Notes: generated from the letters alone by a model not told the origin. Shown: positions 1 to 8,681, counted from the first letter of the stretch. The stretch is 33,103 bases of DNA from Thermoplasmata archaeon (GCA_021797955.1 JAJZYV010000002.1:1-33103), one strand, 5' to 3'. Program-made: numbers and translations.

Positions 1-70
1 GACAGGGATGTATGCAAGGGGAGCACTGATACCCACAAAGAGGCAACGCTATGAACGACAGCGACCTTAG
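1..70 (+). pseudogene. tnpB: C-terminal end of a probable IS605-family TnpB (partial at window edge)
   Basis: The frame beginning at base 2 reads TGMYARGALIPTKRQ and then RYERQRP before a TAG at 68-70. A G-x-YARG stretch shortly before the stop resembles the low-complexity tail that follows the zinc-finger/DRDVNA region of archaeal TnpB proteins. The rest of the gene lies outside the window, so whether it is intact cannot be judged. The compact hairpin immediately downstream (74-94) is what an IS605-type right end and guide-RNA scaffold region would show. Only about 22 residues are visible, so the family call is a guess from pattern and context. Confidence 0.4.
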
Positions 71-73
71 AAC

Positions 74-94
74 CTCCAATCCCTTGGGATGGAG
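74..94 (+). repeat. Hairpin, probable IS605-type right end / TnpB guide-RNA scaffold
   Basis: CTCCAATCCC at 74-83 pairs with GGGATGGAG at 86-94 (nine pairs with one bulged A and a two-base loop), four bases after the stop of the TnpB-like frame. Subterminal hairpins at this position are typical of IS200/IS605 elements, where the transcript of the right end acts as the TnpB guide RNA. The outer element boundary is not certain; it must lie between here and the acetamidase promoter near 131. Confidence 0.4.
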
Positions 95-130
95 AGTATG
101 TCAGAGTTATGCAACGCAATGATATTTAGG

Positions 131-145
131 AATAAATTTAAATTT
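131..145 (+). promoter_or_regulatory. A-box promoter of the acetamidase gene
   Basis: The AT-rich block AATAAATTTAAATTT is centred about 28 bp upstream of the ATG at 167, the spacing expected for an archaeal TATA box driving a leaderless transcript. No Shine-Dalgarno sequence precedes the ATG. Confidence 0.5.
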
Positions 146-166
146 CATATTGAATCACAATAAACT

Positions 167-1087
167 ATGGAACTGGATGGAAGTCTTACAATCAATCAGC
201 ATTTCAGATGGTCTAATAAAAATCGGCCGGTTATGGATGTAAATGAGGGAGAATTATTTTCAATAAGAATACCCGATTCCTCAACTGGGCAGATTCGTAG
301 AAGCTTTTCACTTGAGGACTTGAATAAAATAGACTCCTCAAAATACGATGCAGGTATTGGCCCAATTAGGATTAAGGGAGCAGAACCAGGTGACACAATT
401 GAAGTAAATATTATTGACATTAAAACTTGGAATTGGGGATGGACTGCAATAATGAATAATTTTGGGCTTTTAAAAAATGAATACCAAGAAAAACTGGTTA
501 TATGGAAAATCGAAAACGGATTTGCCAAACCGGAGAGAGGTTTCTCAAGAAGTGTTGAAGTTAAAATAGAGCCATTTTTAGGTGTAATTGGAACTGCACC
601 GGAAAAGGGCGAGTTCGGAATGATTCCACCTCAAACATTCGGAGGCAATATGGACAACAAATTAAATAGGAAGGATAGCCGAATATTTTTACCCGTTAAC
701 GTTGAAGGTGGTTTACTTTCATTTTCTGATCCCCACGCAGCGCAGGGGGATGGAGAAGTTTGTGGCACAGCAATAGAAACGGGGGCAGAAGTAACCGCTA
801 TGGTTAAAGTACACAAGACATTAAAAATTAGATCACCAATGACAGTTGGTTCAGAAAAATGCACTGCGAATTACATAGCTACCACAGGTATCGACCCAGA
901 CCTAGTAGAAGCATCAAAAAAGGCAGTTAGGAATATGGTTGAATACTTAAAATCTCTGGGGTTCAATGAGGAGGAAGGTTACATTCTCTCCAGCGTTGCT
1001 GGAAATTTGAGGATATCGGAGATTGTAGATGAACCCAATTTCGTTGTATCGATGCTAATGGATAATGATATTTTCAAGAATCTTTAA
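167..1087 (+). CDS. Acetamidase/formamidase family protein
   Basis: 306 residues, the normal size for the FmdA/AmdA family, whose members hydrolyse short aliphatic amides (formamide, acetamide) to ammonia and the acid in the cytoplasm. The GGNMDNKL motif (residues about 159-166), the LPVNVEGGLLSFSDPHAAQG run (about 175-194) and the following DGEVCGTAIE (about 195-204) are the family's strongest signatures; the early GDTIEVNIID (about 75-84) also fits. The start is the ATG at 167, supported by an A-box at 131-145. The gene stands alone, next to a mobile-element end, so the flank may be an insertion site. An ammonia-releasing role is reasonable for an acid-living heterotroph, but substrate specificity cannot be read from sequence. 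Confidence 0.9.
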   Translation: MELDGSLTINQHFRWSNKNRPVMDVNEGELFSIRIPDSSTGQIRRSFSLEDLNKIDSSKYDAGIGPIRIKGAEPGDTIEVNIIDIKTWNWGWTAIMNNFGLLKNEYQEKLVIWKIENGFAKPERGFSRSVEVKIEPFLGVIGTAPEKGEFGMIPPQTFGGNMDNKLNRKDSRIFLPVNVEGGLLSFSDPHAAQGDGEVCGTAIETGAEVTAMVKVHKTLKIRSPMTVGSEKCTANYIATTGIDPDLVEASKKAVRNMVEYLKSLGFNEEEGYILSSVAGNLRISEIVDEPNFVVSMLMDNDIFKNL

Positions 1088-1501
1088 GATAACTAAATAT
1101 CAAAAAAAAACAAACAAATAACTATTAAAAAGGGGAATGTAAAATTTAGAATTCATTTCGGAATGTAGTCAAGGAAAAGAAAAGTGAACTAAGTTCTCTC
1201 CTTCATTGTGAACTTATCATTCTGATTCCTTGAAACGAAATGGAAATCTGGGGCTTCAAACTTTATCTAATATTACCGGGAATTCAAAATTTGAAACGAA
1301 GGATGAGAATTATTCTTACATATTCTATTTTTTGGGATATCTATATAAAATTATTTTCTCACCACCAATAATAAAACAGGACCTCAATATCAGTTTTTTC
1401 ACATGAATAGACAATCCCATGCTGATATCTGAGGAAATTTCAGTAGAAAAACCTAAATTCTAAAAGAGTTCAAACCGCAGCAATCCCTGCACATTTGTTA
1501 A
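1088..1501. other. Non-coding gap with a candidate promoter and an imperfect inverted repeat
   Basis: No convincing coding frame is visible. An A-box-like block (TATCTATATAAAATTATTTT, about 1338-1357) is followed some 25-30 bp later by an inverted repeat: CCTCAATATCAG at 1382-1393 against CTGATATCTGAGG at 1422-1434 (11 pairs around a small internal loop, 28-base apical loop). This could be a small RNA or a decayed mobile-element end; nothing else supports either. Confidence 0.3.
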
Positions 1502-1573
1502 TGGACTGGAGGGGATTTGAACCCCTGGCCTCTTCCATGCCAAGGAAGCGATCTACCTCTGATCTACCAGCCC
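1502..1573 (-). tRNA. tRNA-Ala (anticodon GGC)
   Basis: On the minus strand the 72 bases fold as a complete tRNA: acceptor GGGCTGG/CCAGTCC, D stem GATC/GATC, anticodon stem CTTCC/GGAAG with loop TTGGCAT (anticodon GGC), T stem AGGGG/CCCCT with loop TTCAAAT, discriminator A. The third acceptor pair is G3-U70, the classical alanine identity element. No intron and no encoded CCA. The A-box AAATTTTATA (minus strand, 1596-1606) lies about 27 bp upstream of the 5' end. Confidence 0.95.
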
Positions 1574-1595
1574 TGTGGGGTGATTAGGTTCTGTC

Positions 1596-1606
1596 TATAA
1601 AATTTT
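1596..1606 (-). promoter_or_regulatory. A-box of tRNA-Ala
   Basis: The minus strand reads AAAATTTTATA, centred about 27 bp before the first base of the tRNA, the standard archaeal TATA-box distance. Confidence 0.5.
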
Positions 1607-1642
1607 GCGAACTGGGGGCATTATTTTCAAAGTCAAAATCAC

Positions 1643-1657
1643 AAAATTTAATATATT
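1643..1657 (+). promoter_or_regulatory. A-box promoter of the secretion-ATPase operon
   Basis: AAAATTTAATATATT is centred about 27 bp before the ATG at 1678. An in-frame TAA sits directly in front of that ATG, so both the start and a leaderless transcript are well supported. No second promoter is evident inside the four-gene operon. Confidence 0.55.
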
Positions 1658-1677
1658 AGTTACATTGGATGTATTAA

Positions 1678-3258
1678 ATGCCTCTTTTCCCTTCCCTGAA
1701 GAGCAGAAGCAAAAAACTTCCTGCAACATCAACTCAGCAAATTAGAGAAGAGCGCAAATTAGATGTACCATCAGTAGGTAGATATGAAGTTTTGGATGAA
1801 TATACTATAATCCCGCAGACTGTATCTGTAGAAATATCATGGAATCCAAACACTATGGAAGCTATGTATGTGGTGAATGAACCCGTTATGTCATCCGATG
1901 AAAATGAACTTTTGAAGAGAATCTCAAAAAACATGGAACAGATAGTAAAAAACACAAAAAACCTCCCTGACGATCTCAGCACCTTAACGATTGAAAGAGT
2001 CATAGATGCCTATTTAAAGGGCAGAAAGTACAAACTGAATAGAAGAACAACTGACAAGATAAAATATTACATCAAGAGGAACTATGAGGGATTTGGACCA
2101 CTCGAGCCAGTAATAAGGGACCCACTGGTTGAGGATGTGTCGTGCAACGGTGTTGGCGTCCCCATATTTATTGAGCATAAGATACACGGATCTCTTAAGA
2201 CAAACGTAGTCTTTGATTCAGAAAAGGATTTGGATTCCTATGTTGTAAGACTGGCTCAAATGTGTGGGAAGGAGGTATCAATGAATGAACCCATTATCGA
2301 CGGCACTTTTCCTCGGGGTCATAGAATTCAATTAACCTATGGTAATGAAATATCTACCAAGGGATCAGCCTTTACATTCAGGTTGTTCAGAGAAACGCCA
2401 TTCACGCCAATTGAACTGATAAAGTATGGAACAGCAACAGCTGAACTTGTTGCATATCTTTGGTTTGTGGTTGAGAACTTAAAATCAGCCATTATTGCAG
2501 GCGTTCCTGGAGTTGGTAAGACTTCCACAATTAACGCGTTTCTCATGTTCATTCCTTCAAACACCAAGGTCTTCAGCATCGAAGAGACGAGGGAAATAAA
2601 TATCATGCACCAGAACTGGGTAGCTACATCAACCAGGGAAAGCATATACTCGACATCAAGCAGGGATGAAAAGAACCCGCCAATTGGTATGTTTGAACTT
2701 GTGAAAATGGCAATGAGGCAGAGGCCAACATACATAGTTCTTGGGGAAATCAGAGGAAGGGAATCATACTCACTCTTTCAGGCAATTTCAACTGGCCACA
2801 CGGCATACTCAACCATCCATGCTGATTCTATGGAAACGCTGGTTAACAGATTGGAGTCTAATCCTCTAAACATACCCAGGGTTCTCATAAGCTCACTAAA
2901 CGTTGTAATTTTCAACAAATTCGTGAGGGTTGGCAGTAGAAATATGAGGAAATTGATGGAAATAGACGAGATTGTCGGCATCGATTCAGATTCAGGAGAA
3001 ATATTATATAATCGAGTGTTCAGTTATGATTTCAATGAGAACAGACAGGTTTTTTCAGGGTATAGTAAGATATTGAATGAGGTTAGGGATACTAAGCAGA
3101 TGACACAGGAAGACTTTGATGCAGAATTTAAGAAAAGGATGCATCTGCTGGAAGCGATGGTGGAAAATAATATCACTGACTACACCAATATCACTAGGAT
3201 CATAAACATATATTACAAGGACCCTGAGACGGCTTTGAAAATGGCAAGTGGTGCATAA
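1678..3258 (+). CDS. Type II/IV secretion ATPase, ArlI/GspE/TadA-like (first copy)
   Basis: 526-residue hexameric ATPase of the kind that powers assembly of type IV pili and archaella from the cytoplasmic face of the membrane. The N-terminal domain (about 40-270) includes FGPLEPVIRDPLVEDVSCNG (139-158). The motor domain has Walker A GVPGVGKTS (275-283), the Asp box IEETREI (301-307), Walker B YIVLGEIRG (352-360) and a His box around TIHAD (379-383). All nucleotide-binding motifs are intact. The first ~35 residues are basic and probably disordered. It opens an operon: its TAA overlaps the next ATG by one base (TAATG). The matching ATPase at 5093 is a diverged paralogue. No archaellin genes or ArlH are near, so a pilus-like or secretion role is preferred over an archaellum. 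Confidence 0.9.
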   Translation: MPLFPSLKSRSKKLPATSTQQIREERKLDVPSVGRYEVLDEYTIIPQTVSVEISWNPNTMEAMYVVNEPVMSSDENELLKRISKNMEQIVKNTKNLPDDLSTLTIERVIDAYLKGRKYKLNRRTTDKIKYYIKRNYEGFGPLEPVIRDPLVEDVSCNGVGVPIFIEHKIHGSLKTNVVFDSEKDLDSYVVRLAQMCGKEVSMNEPIIDGTFPRGHRIQLTYGNEISTKGSAFTFRLFRETPFTPIELIKYGTATAELVAYLWFVVENLKSAIIAGVPGVGKTSTINAFLMFIPSNTKVFSIEETREINIMHQNWVATSTRESIYSTSSRDEKNPPIGMFELVKMAMRQRPTYIVLGEIRGRESYSLFQAISTGHTAYSTIHADSMETLVNRLESNPLNIPRVLISSLNVVIFNKFVRVGSRNMRKLMEIDEIVGIDSDSGEILYNRVFSYDFNENRQVFSGYSKILNEVRDTKQMTQEDFDAEFKKRMHLLEAMVENNITDYTNITRIINIYYKDPETALKMASGA

Positions 3259-4229
3259 TGGAAGAAGGAAAGGAAATCTCAATAAAAAAGGAAAATACCA
3301 AACCGTCATTCTTTCAGAATCTAAACAACAAACTCAACCCAAAACAACCCAAAGTAATCCTACCTGCACCGGGATTTTTCGATGTAGCAGCCGTCAAAAT
3401 CTTCGGAAATGTACTTCAAAAATACATGACATCTAACAAAATGGATGAAAGCTTGAGAAAGGCAAAGATTCCGATGGATGCTATAGAGTATTTCTCAAGG
3501 GGATTGCTTGGTGCGATTATTTTCATAGCAGTGAGCATTGTGGGAGTCGATATTTTTGTGTTAAAATTCCCAGATTTTACAATTATGGCATTTGCGATCT
3601 GGTTCATGATGGTAATAATCTATTTTGCTCTCCTTTCTGAATTCCCAAATTCTGTGGCGAACACAAGAAAGAAAAAAATAGATGCAGTTTTACCACTGGC
3701 AATGGGATACATTGCGACCATGGCATCTGCAGACATGCCTGTAGAAAATATTATCTACGAATTGGCAAACAGTCAGGAATACGGAGAACTGGCCAGGGAA
3801 GCCAAGAGTATATCCGTTTCAACAAGGCTTTTTGGAGAAGACATCATAAATGCGGTCAAGGAAGGGGCTTCAAACACTCCTTCACAGAGATTCTCTGAAT
3901 TTTTGCAGGGTATTATAACAACTCAAACGTCTGGAGGGGATCTGAAGGAATACTTCAAGCAGAAAGCACTGCAGTACCAGACTGAATTAAGCACTTTGAT
4001 TAAGAGAAACACAGAGTCTCTTTCGGTTCTCGCGGAGAGTTATATCATAGTTGGTATAATGTTTCCACTCATACTCATGGTCATCATAGGAACAGTAACA
4101 TCCGTTATACCGGGAGAAGGGTCCGAGACCCTAACGGTTCTGTATCTTATAGTGTTTTTGATAATACCAGTTATAGCGATAATGTTTGCACTTATACTGA
4201 GCAGCACCATTGGAGAGGTGGATGTATGA
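3258..4229 (+). CDS. TadC/GspF-type membrane platform protein (first of pair)
   Basis: 323 residues. A basic N-terminal tail (1-35) is followed by two predicted membrane helices (about 83-101 and 106-126), a cytoplasmic T2SSF-like helical domain (about 140-258, beginning IDAVLPLAMGYIATMAS) and two more helices (about 261-283 and 292-316). This is the layout of TadB/TadC and of half an ArlJ protein, the membrane platform that the ATPase acts on. It starts on the A of the previous stop and its own TGA overlaps the next gene by four bases (ATGA), so it is translationally coupled on both sides. Together with the next gene it probably forms a hetero-platform equal to one full ArlJ. The family call is good; the substrate is unknown. 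Confidence 0.8.
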   Translation: MEEGKEISIKKENTKPSFFQNLNNKLNPKQPKVILPAPGFFDVAAVKIFGNVLQKYMTSNKMDESLRKAKIPMDAIEYFSRGLLGAIIFIAVSIVGVDIFVLKFPDFTIMAFAIWFMMVIIYFALLSEFPNSVANTRKKKIDAVLPLAMGYIATMASADMPVENIIYELANSQEYGELAREAKSISVSTRLFGEDIINAVKEGASNTPSQRFSEFLQGIITTQTSGGDLKEYFKQKALQYQTELSTLIKRNTESLSVLAESYIIVGIMFPLILMVIIGTVTSVIPGEGSETLTVLYLIVFLIIPVIAIMFALILSSTIGEVDV

Positions 4230-5092
4230 GATACGAGGTAGGCGGAGTCGAAATCAGGTACCTTGCTTTTACTTTTTCAGTCACGGCGCTTGTAGCAGCA
4301 TTCTTCTTCGGTTACTTTTTCAAGTATCCAGCATTAGATCCGCTGGACCACCCGTTAATTCTTGCTTCCATAGCAATGATTGTTGTATTCTTTCCATTTG
4401 GACTTACAGATTTCGCTAGAATAAAGAGAATTGAAGAAGCTGAAAGAAGGCTACCAGATTTTTTGAGGGACCTCGCGGGGCATACAAATTTCGGAACACC
4501 AATGTCAGAAGCCATACTGAGGAGTTCAGAAAATAACTATGGTCCCCTTTCATCGGAGATTGAACATCTGGCTGGGATGATAAAACTTGGAATTCCTGTG
4601 GAAACGGCTTTGAATGACTTTGGAAAGCGACTAAAGTCAACATCCATAATACGAGTTGGAAAAATTATAAAAAAGGCAAGTGAATCAGGAAGCAATACTT
4701 CAGACGTAATTTCCCTTGTGTCAAGTTTTACAACTCAAACCTACTTGATGAGAGAGAGCAGATTTGCAGATATGAGAAGTTATTCAACAACTCTTGCCAC
4801 GTCATTTGGCGTTTTCCTGTTTGTGATAGTGATGTTGGACACATTCTTTTTTCCACAAATATCAGGCGGGAGCCTATCGGGGGGAAGTTCAGGGGGAGTG
4901 TTATCAATCGGTTCCGCAAATTCGTTTTTCCAGATCGAGAGATTGTTCAGTGCAGGGGTCATTGTACAGAGTGCTGCCTCTGGGCTGATATCTGGTGTTT
5001 TCAGGGATGGAAGGCTAACTTCAGGTGCATTGATGTCAGGAATTTTGGTGATGATAAGCATAGTTGTACTGGGAATAATTGGGGTGATGTAG
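4226..5092 (+). CDS. TadC/GspF-type membrane platform protein (second of pair)
   Basis: 288 residues. Helices are predicted at about 12-32 and 43-61, then a T2SSF-like cytoplasmic domain (about 66-185, with ERRLPDFLRDLAGHTNFGTP) and helices at about 190-210, 240-258 and 268-287. A Gly/Ser-rich segment (213-230, with GGSLSGGSSGG) lies between helices, probably outside the cell, and is unusual for the family. The gene begins with the ATGA overlap and ends directly before the GTG of the second ATPase. The order ATPase, platform, platform, ATPase suggests either two motors on one heterodimeric platform or two coupled machines. Confidence 0.8.
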   Translation: MRYEVGGVEIRYLAFTFSVTALVAAFFFGYFFKYPALDPLDHPLILASIAMIVVFFPFGLTDFARIKRIEEAERRLPDFLRDLAGHTNFGTPMSEAILRSSENNYGPLSSEIEHLAGMIKLGIPVETALNDFGKRLKSTSIIRVGKIIKKASESGSNTSDVISLVSSFTTQTYLMRESRFADMRSYSTTLATSFGVFLFVIVMLDTFFFPQISGGSLSGGSSGGVLSIGSANSFFQIERLFSAGVIVQSAASGLISGVFRDGRLTSGALMSGILVMISIVVLGIIGVM

Positions 5093-6679
5093 GTGGCCCT
5101 TTTTTCCAAGACAAAAAAGAAGTCAGGGAAGAGAAAATTCCTGGTAAGGCAATCCACAACTGCTGCAAAGTACCAGAAGAGGTCAAGTGAAGACAGGTTT
5201 TTCACAGAATTAGTGCCTGGAACTGTATTTTCAAGAGTTTATTTTGACAGGGGAGCCACCATATTCAGGTATGAAGTAATTGAACCTGAATTGAGAGAAA
5301 GAGTTCTCAGATTATACGCAAAATATAGGGATGAATTCTTTACCGAAATTACAAATCCGGACAATTACAAGACAGAAGCAGTATCCAAAAGGGATGCCGT
5401 GCCACAATTCATACGTGCACTGAGAATGACAAATTCATTCACAAGTGAAGAACTGGACAGTTTATCATATTACGTCGAGAGGGATATCAAAGGTTTTGGA
5501 AAGATAGAACCATTGATGAAAGACCCAAATGTAGAGGATGTATCGTGCGATGCCCCAGGAGTCCCAGTATTCGTTTTCCACAGATCTTTTGGTTACATTC
5601 CAACAAATGTAATTTTCGAAGATGCTCTTGAACTTGAGGCTTTTGTCAAAAAGATATTGCAGGATGTTGGCAGACACATCTCAATTGCAAATCCAATCGT
5701 CGATGCTACTCTCGAGGATGGCTCAAGAATTTCTGCATCATTGGGGAAACATATCACAAACAAGGGATCCTCATTCACGATAAGAAAATTCAGGGAGGAA
5801 CCAATGACGCCTCTGGATCTAATTCAAAGATCACTCTGCAACACCAGAGTGTTTGCATACCTATGGGTTCTAACAGAGTATGGTGGAAATATAATGGTGG
5901 TTGGTGGAACCGCTACCGGTAAAACTACCCTGATGAACGCCATACTTTTGTTTATACCCGCTTCAAAGAAAATTGTATCCATTGAGGACACAAGGGAAAT
6001 CAACCTGATACACGAGAACTGGGTACCCATGGTCACAAGATCAGGATACGGCAAGCTTGATCCAGAAACCGGAAAGAGATCCGGGGAAATCGATATGTTC
6101 GACCTTTTGACTGTGACCATGAGGCAGAGGCCGAACTACGTTATTGTGGGGGAGGTGAGAGGGGCAGAAGCATTCACACTCTTTCAGGCAATGTCCATTG
6201 GTAGATATGTTTACGGAACATTCCACGCAGATGATATAAGCACGTTTATACACAGGATGGAATCTAAACCAATTAATATACCCAGAAACCTTCTTCTGAC
6301 GCTGGATGTCGTAATAATCTTGCAAAATATAGTAGATGAGAGAGGTTCGAGGAGGAGAATAAAGACAATCTCAGAAATTGCAGGGCAGGACGAAATATCA
6401 AATGATATCGTTATAAACAACGCATTCGGTCTGAATGATATGTCGGATACCCAAACTTACTCAGGTTTCAGCTATTCAATGCGTAAAATTGCAGACAAGG
6501 AAGGGAAGTATGAATCCGACATTGAGCAGGAAATAGATATTAGAACTCAAGTTCTGGAAAAAATGATAGAAAAGGGAATATCGAACTACAAGGACTTCTA
6601 TTACATGGTCAACCAGTTCTACAAGGACAGGAGGAAGGTATTCCAGAGTTTAGACCTCCCAGAACTCATTCAGGTTTGA
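5093..6679 (+). CDS. Type II/IV secretion ATPase, ArlI/GspE/TadA-like (second copy)
   Basis: 528 residues, same fold and length as the ATPase at 1678 but clearly diverged. The N-terminal region holds FGKIEPLMKDPNVEDVSCDA (135-154); the motor has Walker A GGTATGKTT (271-279), the Asp box IEDTREI (297-303), Walker B YVIVGEVRG (349-357) and the His box TFHAD (376-380). The start is a GTG placed directly after the TAG of the upstream gene, with no ATG nearby in frame. The first ~30 residues are strongly basic. Both ATPases look catalytically competent, so one could serve extension and the other retraction or a second substrate; this is inference. Its last 10 bases overlap the convergent antiporter gene. 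Confidence 0.9.
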   Translation: MALFSKTKKKSGKRKFLVRQSTTAAKYQKRSSEDRFFTELVPGTVFSRVYFDRGATIFRYEVIEPELRERVLRLYAKYRDEFFTEITNPDNYKTEAVSKRDAVPQFIRALRMTNSFTSEELDSLSYYVERDIKGFGKIEPLMKDPNVEDVSCDAPGVPVFVFHRSFGYIPTNVIFEDALELEAFVKKILQDVGRHISIANPIVDATLEDGSRISASLGKHITNKGSSFTIRKFREEPMTPLDLIQRSLCNTRVFAYLWVLTEYGGNIMVVGGTATGKTTLMNAILLFIPASKKIVSIEDTREINLIHENWVPMVTRSGYGKLDPETGKRSGEIDMFDLLTVTMRQRPNYVIVGEVRGAEAFTLFQAMSIGRYVYGTFHADDISTFIHRMESKPINIPRNLLLTLDVVIILQNIVDERGSRRRIKTISEIAGQDEISNDIVINNAFGLNDMSDTQTYSGFSYSMRKIADKEGKYESDIEQEIDIRTQVLEKMIEKGISNYKDFYYMVNQFYKDRRKVFQSLDLPELIQV

Positions 6680-7956
6680 GTTGCGTCTGTAGGCAGTAAT
6701 TTTCCAGCCACATATGGCAAGTATATGGTCTGCAGCAGTATGGAAATCAACACAATAAATGCAACATCTATTTCTATGACAGGTCCCCATCTCAGGAGAA
6801 GGCCATTCCCGGATAGTATGCCTACAGTTAAGGGTACAGTGGCTTCCACAACTGATACCACACCCCTTGGACCTGAAAGTGCAATAAATGCTCTGACTCT
6901 CCAATTCTTAGTTGGTCCTGATTTGTTCTTCCGTGACGGAGGAAGAGACAGGAACACGGCAACGGGTCTTACCACAAATATTATTATCAACGCCAGGAAA
7001 AGGCCCTGCATCAGATACCCGGTGATATCGTTCAATGTTATGAGTGATCCTACCAGAATAAATATCAGACCCTGTGCAAGGAATGATAGATTCTCCTGGA
7101 AGTTTGACTCTCTGGACCAGAATATACTCTTGTCTGTGAAATTTCCAACTATTGCGCCCGTTGCAATAATCGCGGGAAATGGGGTTATCCCAACGAGTTC
7201 AAGAGATGCAAGTTCAAACAGAATTACTCCAAGAAGGAGACCGACTATGAGATTTTCGAAATTCAGAAGTTTGTTGAGATAAACTATGATAAACCCAAGG
7301 AACAATCCGACTGCTGCCGGGACAGCAATCTGTAAAATCAGAAACAAGGGAATACTTGGCAAAAGTCCAAAATGATTTCCTAGGAAATTGAATAGAGTGG
7401 AATAGGAAGAGTAAGGATAAATGAATGATATCGCAAGTGTAACAAGTATAATTGCCAGCGGATCATTGAAGAGACTCTCCCCTATCAACGTTCCAGAGTA
7501 GTCGTCCTTGATCTTTATCTTCTTAAATAATGGCAACAGGGTGGAAGGATCTGTAGGTGAAATTATAGCCCCAAACAGGAACCCAATCATGAACGGAGCA
7601 CCAGTGAGTAGCGAAAAGAATAATCCGGCAACTATTGATGTCACAACCATTCCCAGTGTGTTAAGCGAAACAATGCTTGCAAGATATTTTCTCATTACAC
7701 GAAAATTTATGTTGTGGCTCTCATAGTAAAGTATAACTGCCAAACCGAGTATGCCAATTCCAAATCCCGCAAAATCCTGAACCATATACTCTGCAAAGCC
7801 ATGTGTGATCAACCCGAGGCCCGGGCCAAATAAAAGACCAAGTGCTATAAGTATTGGAATCTCAACCAGTGAGGCCTTTCGTGCTATTGGGATAGAAAAT
7901 GAGGCAATGATGAGCAGAAAACTCAGTTCAAAAAAGTTAGAGCCCTGTATGGCCAT
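6670..7956 (-). CDS. CPA1-family Na+/H+ (cation/proton) antiporter
   Basis: 428-residue, almost wholly hydrophobic protein with about 12 predicted membrane helices. The family's ion-binding regions are present: GAIISPTDPSTL (129-140, the unwound helix with the TDP motif) and GESLFNDPLA (159-168, the ND motif), plus RAFIALSGPRGVVS near the C-terminus. CPA1 (NhaP-type) exchangers swap protons for Na+ or K+ and matter for cytoplasmic pH, which is relevant in acidophiles. The short hydrophilic tail gives no regulatory domain. Its ATG overlaps the stop of nadE by one base (TAATG), so the two are probably one transcript. The ion preference is not readable from sequence. Confidence 0.85.
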   Translation of the reverse strand: MAIQGSNFFELSFLLIIASFSIPIARKASLVEIPILIALGLLFGPGLGLITHGFAEYMVQDFAGFGIGILGLAVILYYESHNINFRVMRKYLASIVSLNTLGMVVTSIVAGLFFSLLTGAPFMIGFLFGAIISPTDPSTLLPLFKKIKIKDDYSGTLIGESLFNDPLAIILVTLAISFIYPYSSYSTLFNFLGNHFGLLPSIPLFLILQIAVPAAVGLFLGFIIVYLNKLLNFENLIVGLLLGVILFELASLELVGITPFPAIIATGAIVGNFTDKSIFWSRESNFQENLSFLAQGLIFILVGSLITLNDITGYLMQGLFLALIIIFVVRPVAVFLSLPPSRKNKSGPTKNWRVRAFIALSGPRGVVSVVEATVPLTVGILSGNGLLLRWGPVIEIDVAFIVLISILLQTIYLPYVAGKLLPTDATQT

Positions 7957-8681
7957 TATAGATCCATTTCCGGTCTGGGAGGCATCACTCTCTTGTGAGC
8001 GCTGTTTTCATAAAGGCTTTTCAATTTCCTCCCAGCTATAGAATCATTAAATTTTTTATTTGAGAGAAAATATTCGATTTCTGAATCAAGTTCATCGTAA
8101 GAAAAACCCAATTCTCTTTCATCGTACTGGTCAGTCCACAGACCTGCAGATGGTAGTTTTCTGATTATGGGCAGTGGAACACCAATTTCTTTGGACATTG
8201 ATCTTACATCTGTTTTAGTGGACTGCAGCAGTGGTTCGATATCGCATCCTCCATCCCCAAATTTGGTGTAATATCCCGTAATGTACTCTGTCAAATTTGT
8301 TGTTCCCACGACAATTCCCTGCTCCTTGTTTGCGAAATAGTACAAAATGGTCATCCGGATTCTGGATTTTATGTTGCCCAACAGTTTCTTATCCTTAATC
8401 TCCAGGATAGATTCGTATGATTTTACGAAGTTATCTATATAGACATTTTTTATGGGAATTCCAGACGCGTTCTCCAATTGTATTATATCATTCTTGTCTT
8501 TTTCTGATGTATATATCTCTGGCATGAACACTGCCATTATCTGATCAGGTTGAATAGAATTCTTAAGCAGCATAAGGACCAGAGAACTGTCTATACCTCC
8601 ACTAACTCCAAGGATTGCCTTCTTATTATTTATATGGTGTTTTAAAAAATTCTGTATTTTATCAGTCCTGTTCATAGCCAT
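7956..8681 (-). CDS. nadE: NH3-dependent NAD+ synthetase
   Basis: 241 residues, the compact ammonia-dependent form without a glutaminase domain. It adenylates deamido-NAD and amidates it to NAD+, the last step of NAD synthesis. The PP-loop SGGIDSS (27-33) binds ATP; GTTNLTEYITGYY (126-138) with KFGDGGCDIEPL (140-151) and PSAGLWTDQYDEREL (177-191) form the conserved substrate and metal sites. The ATG at 8681 is used here; a second ATG two codons later is equally possible. An AT-rich stretch around 8700-8715 is a plausible promoter. It is followed by, and coupled to, the antiporter gene. Confidence 0.95.
   Translation of the reverse strand: MAMNRTDKIQNFLKHHINNKKAILGVSGGIDSSLVLMLLKNSIQPDQIMAVFMPEIYTSEKDKNDIIQLENASGIPIKNVYIDNFVKSYESILEIKDKKLLGNIKSRIRMTILYYFANKEQGIVVGTTNLTEYITGYYTKFGDGGCDIEPLLQSTKTDVRSMSKEIGVPLPIIRKLPSAGLWTDQYDERELGFSYDELDSEIEYFLSNKKFNDSIAGRKLKSLYENSAHKRVMPPRPEMDL

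Noticed and set aside
4210..4419. Short plus-strand frame across the junction of the two platform genes
   Set aside because: Out of frame with both coupled TadC-type genes and without start context.
6725..7282. A 185-codon open frame on the plus strand opposite the antiporter
   Set aside because: It is the antisense shadow of a hydrophobic gene with clear CPA1 motifs; its translation has no family features.
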